Shown: positions 55,301 to 64,000 of the stretch, piece after piece
How positions within the stretch are numbered: the first letter of the stretch is position 1
How the letters are laid out: every line of letters begins with the position of its first letter
Assembly: GCA_030374765.1 (NCBI GenBank)
Contig: JARGXX010000106.1
Location: forward strand, 298,022 to 362,021
Source: Agarophyton chilense
Taxonomy: Eukaryota; Rhodophyta; Florideophyceae; Gracilariales; Gracilariaceae
Reading direction: 5' to 3'
Length of the DNA stretch: 64,000 bases
Made by a program: the position numbers and the translations under genes
Notes under the pieces: model-generated
What the model was told of the DNA's origin: nothing
What the model saw: the letters and a program-made list of their open reading frames with translations, nothing else
Databases searched by the model: none

Positions 55301-57180
55301 CTTTCGGTTTTGCAATGACGCTTGATATGGGTTTAAGCAGGCGTATGCGAGATATGAGGGGTGTGGTGAGAGTTTACGAGTGTGGCGCAAATGTAGGGAG
55401 GGGCGTGTGGGCGAAGGCGAAAAACGGGGTGTTGGGGGCCCAGGGGGGTGTTTTTGGATGTGGGCAGACGTAGTCAAAAAGGGGGATTGGGATTGCCTGC
55501 AGGCAATAAATTTCAACTGCGAATTACGGCTCATAATTTGCACCCCGATTGTTGATTTGCATTATTATTTCGCACTTTCGGGGTGCAAATTATGAGCCGT
55601 AATTCGCAGTTGACCAAAAGTGCCCGCAGGCAATTTCACTCAATGTGAGCAAACTCGTTTCTCTTCTACCAGGCGCCGTACCAAGGCCATAGACGCTGTA
55701 TAGAGCCGATTCCCATGCCTGTGTCTCCCTCTCACGGCTTTATACCGGCGGAAACGAAGGTTATTGAACCTGTTGGGGCTGAACGCCTTTTCTAGCGTCG
55801 CCCAACCTTACACTACCACAGGCGAATACTGTGGAATTTGAATGGTGAACGAGCTCGCGTAAAGGGTGCCGACAGACATGTTTGTGGAAAGACATGTTTT
55901 GGTGCACTTCCGAGAATTAGTAGCATCTGTATAGAGAGGAGAGTGGTGAGGAAGTTTGGTTTTTTGGAGTACTTGGTTGAAATTGAAAAGTTGAATGTAC
56001 ATGAGTTGTGACACGGTGCAGTGGAGAAGAAGCGTTGTGGGCGAGTGAAGGGGTTTTGTGAAACATCATTAGGCTTTCGGTTTTGCAATGGGGCTGGAAA
56101 TGGGTCTACAGAGGCGTATGCGAGAGACGAGGGGTGTGGTGAGAGTTTAGGAATGTGGCACAAATGTAGGGAGAGGCGTGTGGGCGAAGGCGAAAAACAG
56201 GGTGGTGGGGGGCCCAGGGGGATGTTTTTGGATGTGGGCAGACGTAGTCAAAAAGGGGGATTGGGATTGCCTGCAGGCAATAAATTTCAACTGCGAATTA
56301 CGGCTCATAATTTGCACCCCGATTGTTGATTTGCATTATTATTTCGCACTTTCGGGGTGCAAATTATGAGCCGTAATTCGCAGTTGACCAAAAGTGCCCG
56401 CAGGCAATTTCACTCAATGTGAGCAAACTCGTTTCTCTTCTACCAGGCGCCGTACCAAGGCCATAGACGCTGTATAGAGCCGATTCCCATGCCTGTGTCT
56501 CCCTCTCACGGCTTTATACCGGCGGAAACGAAGGTTATTGAACCTGTTGGGGCTGAACGCCTTTTCTAGCGTCGCCCAACCTTACACTACCACAGGCGAA
56601 TACTGTGGAATTTGAATGGTGAACGAGCTCGCGTAAAGGGTGCCGACAGACATGTTTGTGGAAAGACATGTTTTGGTGCACTTCCGAGAATTAGTAGCAT
56701 CTGTATAGAGAGGAGAGTGGTGAGAAAGTTTGGTTTTTTAGAGTACTTGGTTGAAATTGAAAAGTTGAATGTACATGAGTTGTGACACGGTGCAGTGAAG
56801 AAGAAGCGTTGTGGGCGAGTGAAGAGACGCAGTGAAACATCATTAGGTTTCGGTTTTGCAATGACGCTTGATATGGGTCTAAGCAGGCGTATGCGAGATA
56901 TGAGGGGTGTGGTGAGAGTTTACGAGTGTGGCGCAAATGTAGGGAGGGGCGTGTGGGCGAAGGCAAAAAACGGGGTGTTGGGGGCCCAGGGGGGTGTTTT
57001 TGGATGTGGGCAGACGTAGTCAAAAAGAGCGATTGGGATTGCCTGCAGGCAATAAATTTCAACTGCGAATTACGGCTCATAATTTGCACCCCGATTGTTG
57101 ATTTGCATTATTATTTCGCACTTTCGGGGTGCAAATTATGAGCCGTAATTCGCAGTTGACCAAAAGTGCCCGCAGGCAAT
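52390..57180. repeat. Tandem array of a ~773-bp unit, six units plus a partial
   Basis: The landmark TTGCCTGCAGGCAA recurs at 52401, 53174, 53947, 54720, 55493, 56267 and 57039, spacings of 773, 773, 773, 773, 774 and 772. Each unit carries a perfect long inverted repeat, then about 630 bp of near-identical sequence. Two sequence types alternate: for example 54.1-54.3 kb has ggcggtaacgacgg and gcggcgccc, where the neighbours have ggcggaaacgaagg and gcgtcgccc. A 167-codon minus-strand frame is open in four units, but it has no motif and is probably not a gene. Confidence 0.95.
52422..52520. repeat. 33-bp perfect inverted repeat with 33-nt loop (first of ten)
   Basis: Left arm 52422-52454, right arm 52488-52520, perfectly complementary over 33 bp. 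Arms begin CAACTGCGAATTACGG and end TTTGCACCCC; the loop is 52455-52487. The same structure starts at 53195, 53968, 54741, 55514, 56288, 57060, 62270, 63045 and 63822. The copy near 63.1 kb has lost one G of an arm. It would form a strong cruciform or hairpin. Confidence 0.95.
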
Positions 57181-57616
57181 TTGCCACACACAACCCCCCT
57201 AAAACTTATAAAATTTGGTGTCTGTGCAGCGGTTTTTTTGGAACGGATCGCGATTGCTGTGACGCGTGTCACGCGTCGTTGGGGTTCAGGTTGCCACTAC
57301 ACAACCACTAGGAGCCCTTTTTAGTTTTTCGCGGAAAGGACGGAGTCGAAGTACACCCGTTTACACCCGTTTTCCCCGCCGTCACATTCCTTCCCTTTCC
57401 CGAACTGCAGCCTCTGTCTTGTTTTGTAAACGGATCAAGCGGGCGCCATCAAAGTTCGCATCAAGTCTGCACTTTTACTTGAATCATCTCCCCGCGGGCC
57501 TGAGTTTCGGATCTGCCGTATTTGGCTTTGTGTTCCGCCTTCATTCGCCCGTGTCATAGTTTTTTTTGTCACGCTCTTCTGCGCGCATCTCCCCGGTTCA
57601 TATTGTGTGTATTGCA
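57181..57616 (+). other. 5' flank of the ParB/dioxygenase gene
   Basis: The array ends abruptly within its unit, and unique sequence follows. It holds a C-strand telomere-like motif AACCCCCCTAAAAC (about 57191-57204) and a TATAAAA at 57207-57213, a possible promoter about 400 bases before the ATG. Confidence 0.4.
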
Positions 57617-60600
57617 ATGCCATCGCGTGGAAAACATCAAAACATGAAAGCAGCCGACGTCGTGTTTCTTTTGGCGAAAGGCGAAGGGGGAAACCGCCGG
57701 CGCGTCGGAACGGCTGTGTTGATGCCTGGTAGGAAGGAGGGGGAATTGTCCAGGGATATGCATGGATCTAGCCTAAAGAGCTTTGAGGCGGAAGGTGAGG
57801 ATTTGGTGAAAGTTCGCAGTGTTAAGATCCTGCCGGGGTTTGACGACATTAGGTACCCGTACCGATTTGGTGGTGTGGAAGAACCGCCTGCAACACTGGG
57901 TGGGGTGTTACCGAATTCTTTTTATTCGTGGGACCTCGGTATGATGGAGGCGATGGAAACAACAGGGGAGGTGGTTGAGGTGGATTCAGATGAATCCGCT
58001 GATGCGGTCGGAAAGAGGAGGAGAAAGTCCCCACCCCCGTCGAAGGGTACTCCCGACGTACAACGGCGTCCACCTACGACGCCCCGAACGGGAAGTCGTA
58101 AGACGAGGTCCCAGAGCCGCCAAGGGCGCGCATCGCAGCGCTCGAATGCATCTGGTTCGACTGCAACTGGTGCTGGGGCAACTGTTGCCACCGTTTCTCC
58201 TGGTACAATTCGACGCACTGGGCGACCTCGTCTGAGGTCTCAACCAACGCCGCGCAGGGGCACATCCGTTTCACGCGCAGTAACGCCACGCCCTCGTACG
58301 CCACCGGGCGGAACGATTGAAGTGGGTACTTCGGCCGCCAAGGCAGTGGAGGTGGATGAGGACGTCATTTTCACGGGTATGAGGTCGGGCCCGTCGAACA
58401 CCCGGTCATTGTCACAAGCGGTGGAGCCTCCGAAACAGGCTGTTGCGATCCCCACCGATAGCAAGATTGAGCTGAACCACTATAGGCAGGTGAATGCTAC
58501 GGTGGATATCGGCAGAATTCGCTACGGGGAGCATCAAGTGCGGGCATTGAATGGGCAGCACAGGGAGAATTTGAAGGTTATGATGGAGCAGCAAGGTGTT
58601 TTGGGAGCGGTTGGGCGGGTGAGCGTTGCAATCGTGCTCGGCGGCAGATCAGTGGATGAGGTTCTTCAAGGCAATTCAATTACCTGTGAGTGTCTGTTGG
58701 TGGATGGGCTTCATCGTTTGGTGGTGTACCAAGACCTGAGGAACACGTCCCAGAGGTGGAAAAGCATGACCCAAGTGCTGGACGTCGTTCTGTGGTTGCG
58801 ACCGGACGGGAAGGACCTCACAAGGAAGGAGCGGTTGAGCATCGGTTGTAAGCTGAACATCATGGCAAGCAACGTGTTGGCGATGTCGTTTGCAGACCGC
58901 GTGCACACCACCGTGTCGTTCATAATGGCGTCAGTGTTGGATGACAAAGTGAAGGTCAAGTCACTGACGTCATATGCGGTGGCAGTAGCGATGCAAGAGT
59001 TTATGCTACTCGGCACATTGGAAACGACGCAACTTCGGCGCTACGCCGACATTGCCCTTGCTCTTGTAAGGAGCCCGGAGTTGCTGAGCAACTTTGAGAA
59101 GGTGTGCAAAGAGGCGCCGAAGTTGGGTCTGTCGCATTTGTCGGACGACCGGTTGTACACACTCGATGAAGGCGGTTTTTTGTTTTGCGTGGAGTGTGTG
59201 AAGGCTTTACTGGGTACCCGCGGGGGTTTCGAAGGGGGGAGAAGGGGCCGTTTCGAGGATATGCGGTATTACTTTTTCAAGTTTGCGCTGCAGGTGTACT
59301 TCTTTTGCCGACAAGTGGCAGAGAAGAAGGACGTGACGGTTGCCGCCGTGCTCGACACCCAAATGAGCATTGGCGGAGTGGAAACGTCCACCGTGCGGAA
59401 CTTCCTCGTTATGATTGTGTCGAAGATGGAGAACTCCGGGAGCGACCGGCAGTGGGAAAGGAAGCTGGAGCGCAAAATGAAGGAAGTGACGGACAGGATG
59501 GAGGGGTTGTTTGAAGTAGGGAGTGAGGAGAGGAGTAGGGACAGGGTCTCCAGCGAGCCCTCGGGGCAGCATCAAAGTCGGAGCGCTCCGGGACGGGCGA
59601 AGGTGAAGACTGTGGCGCCGTCGCCGGAGGTGGCTGTGTTGGACTTGGACGACGACATGAACTACAACGAGTCGCGTCCAAGGGTGAGCACGCGTAAGGG
59701 GAAAGGAAAAAGAACTGTTCCAAGGGTGGAAGAGGTGCCGGTTGGGCGTGCAAGGGGTGTGAAGCGAAAAGCTCCTGACACGAGACTGTCTCCACCCAGT
59801 CGCCGGTCGAAGAGAACCCAACTGGCACAGGAAAGGGAGTTGTTGCAGCGGATGAAGCAGTTGCGGAGAGATACTCTGTTTGAACTGTTGGGGAACCTGG
59901 GAATCCGCGCCGAGAACTTCTCAGACGGCGAGGGTAATGAGGCATTCGTGACAGACGATGCAGTGGGTGAAGGTGTGCAGCAGGGTGGGGAGGGGTCGAT
60001 GAGAGATGCTGACATTGAGCGCCCATTTGACGACTCTAACCCTCCCGATGGACCGCCGCAATGGATGAGGCTGCCAGAAACTTACAAAGGGGCTTCATCG
60101 CCGGCATGGTGTAATTGGGCAAATGTGCCGCCGAGCATGTTGCCAAAGGATGTTAACGTGATTGAACACGTGCATCCTTGGCTGGACACCATCCATATGG
60201 CGTCCAAGCACCGAGCTGAATGCCTGACGGCGGAAGAGCTGAAGCTGGTCCACCATCTGGTGTTTTGGCACGCCGCGAAGGAGAAGCATGCGGCGCTGGA
60301 ATCTACCAAGGTTCCGGTGTTTGGACAAGTGCTACCGACGAGCGGCAATCCGAAAAGTGAAGAGGAGCGCCTGTGGATGGCAGCGATGGAGCGGGATGAG
60401 TTGGCGTTGGAGTTCTTCGGTGAAAAGCGCAGGGAGCTGCAACACCAAGGGTTCTGCATTTTGGAATCGTTTGCAACCGATGAGGGTGCGCCGAAATGTT
60501 TGAATGGTGGGGATGTGTCTGGGAAAATGCTGCAATGGTTTGAAGACAACTTCAAGCAGCAGCCCGACTTGCGGATTGAATCGAACCGCATAAGATGGAA

Positions 60601-61510
60601 CCCGATTATCAACGCCGGATCGGCGGTGGATGGGAAGGATCGGAATGTAGGAGTTGGAAGGTTTATGACGACCCGAGCCGGGATGGTGGATGCAGTAGAA
60701 CGCGACCCGCAATTGGAGTGGCTTGTTCGGCGTCGGGCATTGTTGGATGCGCGGCTGGGCCAGATCTTGTGTGCGTTGCGATTGAACAACAACCTCAGCA
60801 ACAGCATCAAGATGCATGGGCCGGTGACGGGAGGCAGAGTTTTGTGCACGAGCTTGGAATGCCGGCGGCAAGCTCTTCACACCGACTTTCGAGGGCTGAC
60901 GCACGAAGAAAGGGAGGCCGGAGGGAACCCGGGGTACTTTATGATGGTTTCTGGGCAGTTTTCGTTCCCCATATGGGTGTGCGAAGATTCGCACCGCACG
61001 GTATTCGGAAGCTTGCAGCGCCTGAAGCAGCTTTCGAAGAGCATGGAGGTGAAAAAGTTGCGAGTGCCGCCGTTCTCTGTTTTCATTGGCAGGGGAGACG
61101 TGTTCCACGCTGGAGCTTCTTACGAAGACGGGTACATGGAGCGTGAGCTGGTCCGCTACCACATGTACATGGTGCCTGACGGATATCAGCTCCCTGATGC
61201 AGTTCACCGGCAACAGGGATTCACTCCGCGGTTTGTGTCCAATGATGACGTGGACCTACAAGCCGAAGAGGAATATGAAGGACTGGGGGAACAAGGGACC
61301 AAGAATAACTCCGGAGAGGACGATGAGCAGTCGCCGATAGAAGCAGACGAGATAGAAGCGATGGAGGTGGCCAACGACGAATCGGATTTAGACGCGGAGA
61401 TTTTGCAATTGGTGGGAGGGGACAACAACGGCTATGCAGGGGCTGATAGCGATGGCATTCATGAGTCTGACTGGGTCGTCAGTGATGAATCTGAAGCCAA
61501 TAACGCATGA
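57617..61510 (+). CDS. ParB-like domain protein with Fe(II)/2OG dioxygenase-like C-terminus
   Basis: 1297 residues from the first ATG (57617-57619) to TGA. About 120-270 is a basic, Pro/Arg/Ser-rich linker with nuclear-localisation-like clusters. About 290-400 is a ParB/sulfiredoxin-type domain: IRYGEHQVR, then LLVDGLHRLVVY (about 360-371), matching the DGxHR signature. About 630-760 is charged and may be coiled. About 940-1190 looks like a double-stranded beta-helix dioxygenase: LHTDF (H and D about 1088 and 1090), distal His in GDVFHAGASY (about 1164), then a conserved Arg in a RELVRYHMY block for 2-oxoglutarate. The C-terminus is acidic. Substrate unknown; a DNA-base oxidase is an inference from its methyltransferase neighbour. 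Flanked on both sides by the 773-bp array. Confidence 0.75.
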   Translation: MPSRGKHQNMKAADVVFLLAKGEGGNRRRVGTAVLMPGRKEGELSRDMHGSSLKSFEAEGEDLVKVRSVKILPGFDDIRYPYRFGGVEEPPATLGGVLPNSFYSWDLGMMEAMETTGEVVEVDSDESADAVGKRRRKSPPPSKGTPDVQRRPPTTPRTGSRKTRSQSRQGRASQRSNASGSTATGAGATVATVSPGTIRRTGRPRLRSQPTPRRGTSVSRAVTPRPRTPPGGTIEVGTSAAKAVEVDEDVIFTGMRSGPSNTRSLSQAVEPPKQAVAIPTDSKIELNHYRQVNATVDIGRIRYGEHQVRALNGQHRENLKVMMEQQGVLGAVGRVSVAIVLGGRSVDEVLQGNSITCECLLVDGLHRLVVYQDLRNTSQRWKSMTQVLDVVLWLRPDGKDLTRKERLSIGCKLNIMASNVLAMSFADRVHTTVSFIMASVLDDKVKVKSLTSYAVAVAMQEFMLLGTLETTQLRRYADIALALVRSPELLSNFEKVCKEAPKLGLSHLSDDRLYTLDEGGFLFCVECVKALLGTRGGFEGGRRGRFEDMRYYFFKFALQVYFFCRQVAEKKDVTVAAVLDTQMSIGGVETSTVRNFLVMIVSKMENSGSDRQWERKLERKMKEVTDRMEGLFEVGSEERSRDRVSSEPSGQHQSRSAPGRAKVKTVAPSPEVAVLDLDDDMNYNESRPRVSTRKGKGKRTVPRVEEVPVGRARGVKRKAPDTRLSPPSRRSKRTQLAQERELLQRMKQLRRDTLFELLGNLGIRAENFSDGEGNEAFVTDDAVGEGVQQGGEGSMRDADIERPFDDSNPPDGPPQWMRLPETYKGASSPAWCNWANVPPSMLPKDVNVIEHVHPWLDTIHMASKHRAECLTAEELKLVHHLVFWHAAKEKHAALESTKVPVFGQVLPTSGNPKSEEERLWMAAMERDELALEFFGEKRRELQHQGFCILESFATDEGAPKCLNGGDVSGKMLQWFEDNFKQQPDLRIESNRIRWNPIINAGSAVDGKDRNVGVGRFMTTRAGMVDAVERDPQLEWLVRRRALLDARLGQILCALRLNNNLSNSIKMHGPVTGGRVLCTSLECRRQALHTDFRGLTHEEREAGGNPGYFMMVSGQFSFPIWVCEDSHRTVFGSLQRLKQLSKSMEVKKLRVPPFSVFIGRGDVFHAGASYEDGYMERELVRYHMYMVPDGYQLPDAVHRQQGFTPRFVSNDDVDLQAEEEYEGLGEQGTKNNSGEDDEQSPIEADEIEAMEVANDESDLDAEILQLVGGDNNGYAGADSDGIHESDWVVSDESEANNA

Positions 61511-61557
61511 TGCACCGATGCGGTCTGTTGTAACAGTAGCATATCTAGATACCTTGG

Positions 61558-61563
61558 AATAAA
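61558..61563 (+). terminator. Polyadenylation signal
   Basis: AATAAA about 48 bases past the stop codon of the ParB/dioxygenase gene. Confidence 0.6.
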
Positions 61564-61576
61564 GTACTCGTTTCTA

Positions 61577-61592
61577 TCCTAAAACCTAACCT
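61577..61592. repeat. Telomere-like C-strand motif
   Basis: TATCCTAAAACCTAACC lies just after the polyadenylation signal. It is one or two degenerate units only. Confidence 0.3.
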
Positions 61593-61611
61593 TTCATCGT
61601 GCTTCTTCCTC

Positions 61612-61643
61612 TACTTGTACTAGTAATTCTGGTAGTACAAGTA
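61612..61643. repeat. 11-bp perfect inverted repeat
   Basis: TACTTGTACTA (61612-61622) pairs with TAGTACAAGTA (61633-61643) across a 10-nt loop. It may be a transcript-end hairpin or chance in a stretch rich in TACTA words. Confidence 0.5.
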
Positions 61644-61810
61644 TATGTGCTACTAATACTATTGGTAATCAGCATAAGTAAGAGGTAGTAACACACATAG
61701 TACTACATCAGTGGTTGTTTTAGTCATACGTAGAACATTTTCTGAATACGGTATTCCAAGTAGATGTGGCGCTTGCAACGGCGCCACTGTATGCAGTATA
61801 AAACCGTACG

Positions 61811-62080
61811 ATGAGTACACGCGATTGCAACGGGGGGGGACCAGTCAAGGAGGCGGTTTTGTGTTGTGAGGAATATAGAAGTGTTACGAAATGGGGCCAT
61901 TTGACGATTGCAGGCGTAAATGTGGTTTTCAAAAAGGTATCTTATATCGAAAGTTACCCGTACTTTTCCGTGATGATTGTATTAAACGGTAAAGTCATCA
62001 CAGCGTACACGCGTATTGAGGTAAGTCGACGTACTGCAGCTCCGCGTAAAAGTAATGGAAGCACGTGCGTGCATATGTAA
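61811..62080 (+). CDS. Hypothetical small protein, 89 residues
   Basis: An open frame from ATG to TAA with a plausible beta-rich core (GVNVVFKKVSYIESYPYFSV) and no known family. A TATAAAA sits at 61797-61803, only 8 bases before the ATG, too close for a normal transcription start feeding this codon. Either the TATA or the start is not real. It lies between the ParB/dioxygenase gene and the second array. Confidence 0.3.
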   Translation: MSTRDCNGGGPVKEAVLCCEEYRSVTKWGHLTIAGVNVVFKKVSYIESYPYFSVMIVLNGKVITAYTRIEVSRRTAAPRKSNGSTCVHM

Positions 62081-62159
62081 AGCAATGGCCACTTGAATGC
62101 GCGGTGGCACCCTAGCGCGTGATGTTTACCATGTGCTGTGGAGGCTATGTGTTTTAGAA

Positions 62160-64000
62160 TACTTGGTTGAAGACGTAATATGGCGTGTGGGGGGCCCAGG
62201 GGGGTGTTTTAGGATGTGGGCAGACGTAGTCAAAAAGAGCGATTGGGATTGCCTGCAGGCAATAAATTTCAACTGCGAATTACGGCTCATAATTTGCACC
62301 CCGATTGTTGATTTGCATTATTATTTCGCACTTTCGGGGTGCAAATTATGAGCCGTAATTCGCAGTTGACCAAAAGTGCCCGCAGGCAATTTCACTCAAT
62401 GTGAGCAAACTCGTTTCTCTTCTACCAGGCGCCGTACCAAGGCCGTAGACGCTGTATAGAGCCGATTCCCATGCCTGTGTCTCCCTCTCACGGCTTTATA
62501 CCGGCGGAAACGACGGTTATTGAACCGGTTGGGGCTGAACGTCTTTTCTAGCGGCGCCCAACCTTAGACTACCACAGGCGAATACTGTCGAATGTGAAAG
62601 GTGAACGAGCTTGCGTAAAGGGTGCCGACAGACATGTTTGTGGAAAAACATGTTTTGGTGCACTTCCGAGAATTAGTAGCATCTGTATAGAGAGGAGAGT
62701 GGTGAGAAAGTTTGGTTTTTTACAGTACTTGGTTGAAATTGAAAAGTTGAATGTACATTAGTTGTGACACGGTGCAGTGAAGAAGAAGCGTTGTGGGCGA
62801 GTGAAGGGTTTAGTGAAACATCATTAGGCTTTCGGTTTTGCAATGACGCTTGATATGGGTCTACAGAGGCGTATGTGAGAGATGAGGGGTGTGGTGAGAG
62901 TTTAGGAGTGTGGCGCAAATGTAGGGAGCGGGCGTGTGGGCGAAGGCGAAAAACGGGGGTGTGGGGGGCCCAAGGGGGTGTTTTTTGGATGTGGGCAGAC
63001 GTAGTCAAAAAGGCGGATTGGGATTGCCTGCAGGCAATAAATTTCAACTGCGAATTACGGCTCATAATTTGCACCCCGATTGTTGATTTGCATTATTATT
63101 TCGCACTTTCGGGTGCAAATTATGAGCCGTAATTCGCAGTTGACCAAAAGTGCCCGCAGGCAATTTCACTCAATGTGAGCAAACTCGTTTCCCTTCTACC
63201 AGGCCCGTACCAAGGCCATAGCTGCTCTATAGAGCCGATTCCCATGCCTGTGTCTCCCTCTAACGGCTTTATACCGGCGGTAACGACGGTTATTGAACCG
63301 GTTGGGGCTGAACGTCTTTTCTAGCGGCGCCCAACCTTAGACTACCACAGGCGAATACTGTCGAAGCTGTGAAAGTGGTGAACGAGCTTCGCGTAAAGGG
63401 TATCGACAGACATGTTTGTGGAAAAGACATGTTTTGGTGCACTTCCGAGAATTAGTAGCATCTGTATAGAAAGGAGAGTGGTGAGAAAGTTTGGTTTTTA
63501 GAGTACTTGGTTGAAATTGAAAAGTTGAATGTATATTAGTGTGTGACACGGTGCAGTGGAGAAGAAGCGTTGTGGGCGAGTGAAGGGTTTAGTGAAACAT
63601 CATTAGGCTTTCGGTTTTGCAATGACGCTTGTAATGGTTTCTAAACAAGCGTATGCGAGATATGAGGGGTGTGGTGAGAGTTTAGGAGTGTGGCGCAAAT
63701 GTAGGGAGCGGCGTGTGGGCGAAGGCGAAAAACGGGGTGTGGGGGGGCCCAGGGGGTGTTTTTGGATGTGGGCAGACGTAGTCAAAAAGAGCGATTGGGA
63801 TTGCCTGCAGGCAATAAATTTCAACTGCGAATTACGGCTCATAATTTGCACCCCGATTGTTGATTTGCATTATTATTTCGCACTTTCGGGGTGCAAATTA
63901 TGAGCCGTAATTCGCAGTTGACCAAAAGTGCCCGCAGGCAATTTCACTCAATGTGAGCAAACTCGTTTCCCTTCTACCAGGCGCCGTACCAAGGCCGTAG
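62160..64000. repeat. Second block of the 773-bp tandem array, runs off the window
   Basis: Starts within a unit near 62160 (gtggggggcccaggggggtg) and has the TTGCCTGCAGGCAA landmark at 62249, 63024 and 63801, spacings 775 and 777. Units are of the type seen at 54.1-54.3 kb (ggcggtaacgacgg), with more small indels than the first block. The array continues past the window edge. Confidence 0.95.

Overview
The window looks like nuclear DNA from a retroelement-rich, intron-poor eukaryote. Evidence: an intact Ty1/copia retrotransposon with perfect target-site duplications, several decayed LTR and tyrosine-recombinase retroelements, AATAAA signals after two large genes, a type II membrane glycosyltransferase, and very large uninterrupted reading frames. 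The copia element and compact single-exon genes would suit a red macroalga, but I cannot prove this from the sequence; a fungus or another alga is not excluded.

Layout. 1-16.5 kb is AT-rich wreckage on the minus strand: a pair of LTR-like direct repeats (825-1275, 12167-12628), a gag relic with a zinc knuckle (11350-12075), RT, RNase H and tyrosine-recombinase relics of DIRS-like order (7.3-4.6 kb), a Ty3-type RT scrap (2843-3058) and a 446-bp solo LTR (3077-3522, duplication CAAGG). 16525-21604 is a young copia element with two 268-bp LTRs differing at one base. 21.6-36.5 kb is again gene-poor: a second copy of the 446-bp solo LTR (26275-26720, duplication GTAGG), a 147-codon frame broken by one stop (28635-29075), and an internally deleted Ty3/gypsy relic (30.8-33.9 kb). 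36572-37693 is an intact glycosyltransferase-like gene.

From 38 kb onward the character changes: higher GC, modular tandem repeats (38081-41.8 kb), telomere-like TTTAGGGG runs, and three very long, apparently intact genes embedded in repeats. These are (i) a two-frame gene for a C2H2/OrsD-like finger, a tyrosine-recombinase-like domain and a RecQ-type helicase (42247-47789, minus); (ii) a beta-class amino-methyltransferase fused to a C-terminal SET domain (48759-51956, minus); and (iii) a ParB-like domain joined to a probable Fe(II)/2-oxoglutarate dioxygenase domain (57617-61510, plus). A tandem array of a ~773-bp unit, each with a perfect 33-bp inverted repeat, lies between (ii) and (iii) and resumes after (iii) to the window edge.

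How they may fit together. OrsD/RecQ helicases are known from fungal subtelomeres (telomere-linked helicases). Here such a helicase sits with a DNA-methylase/histone-methylase fusion and a ParB/dioxygenase fusion, all flanked by subtelomere-like repeats and telomere-like motifs. I read this as a subtelomeric or mobile 'DNA recombination plus epigenetic marking' block, possibly a large tyrosine-recombinase element. The domain calls rest on visible motifs; the joint function is inference.
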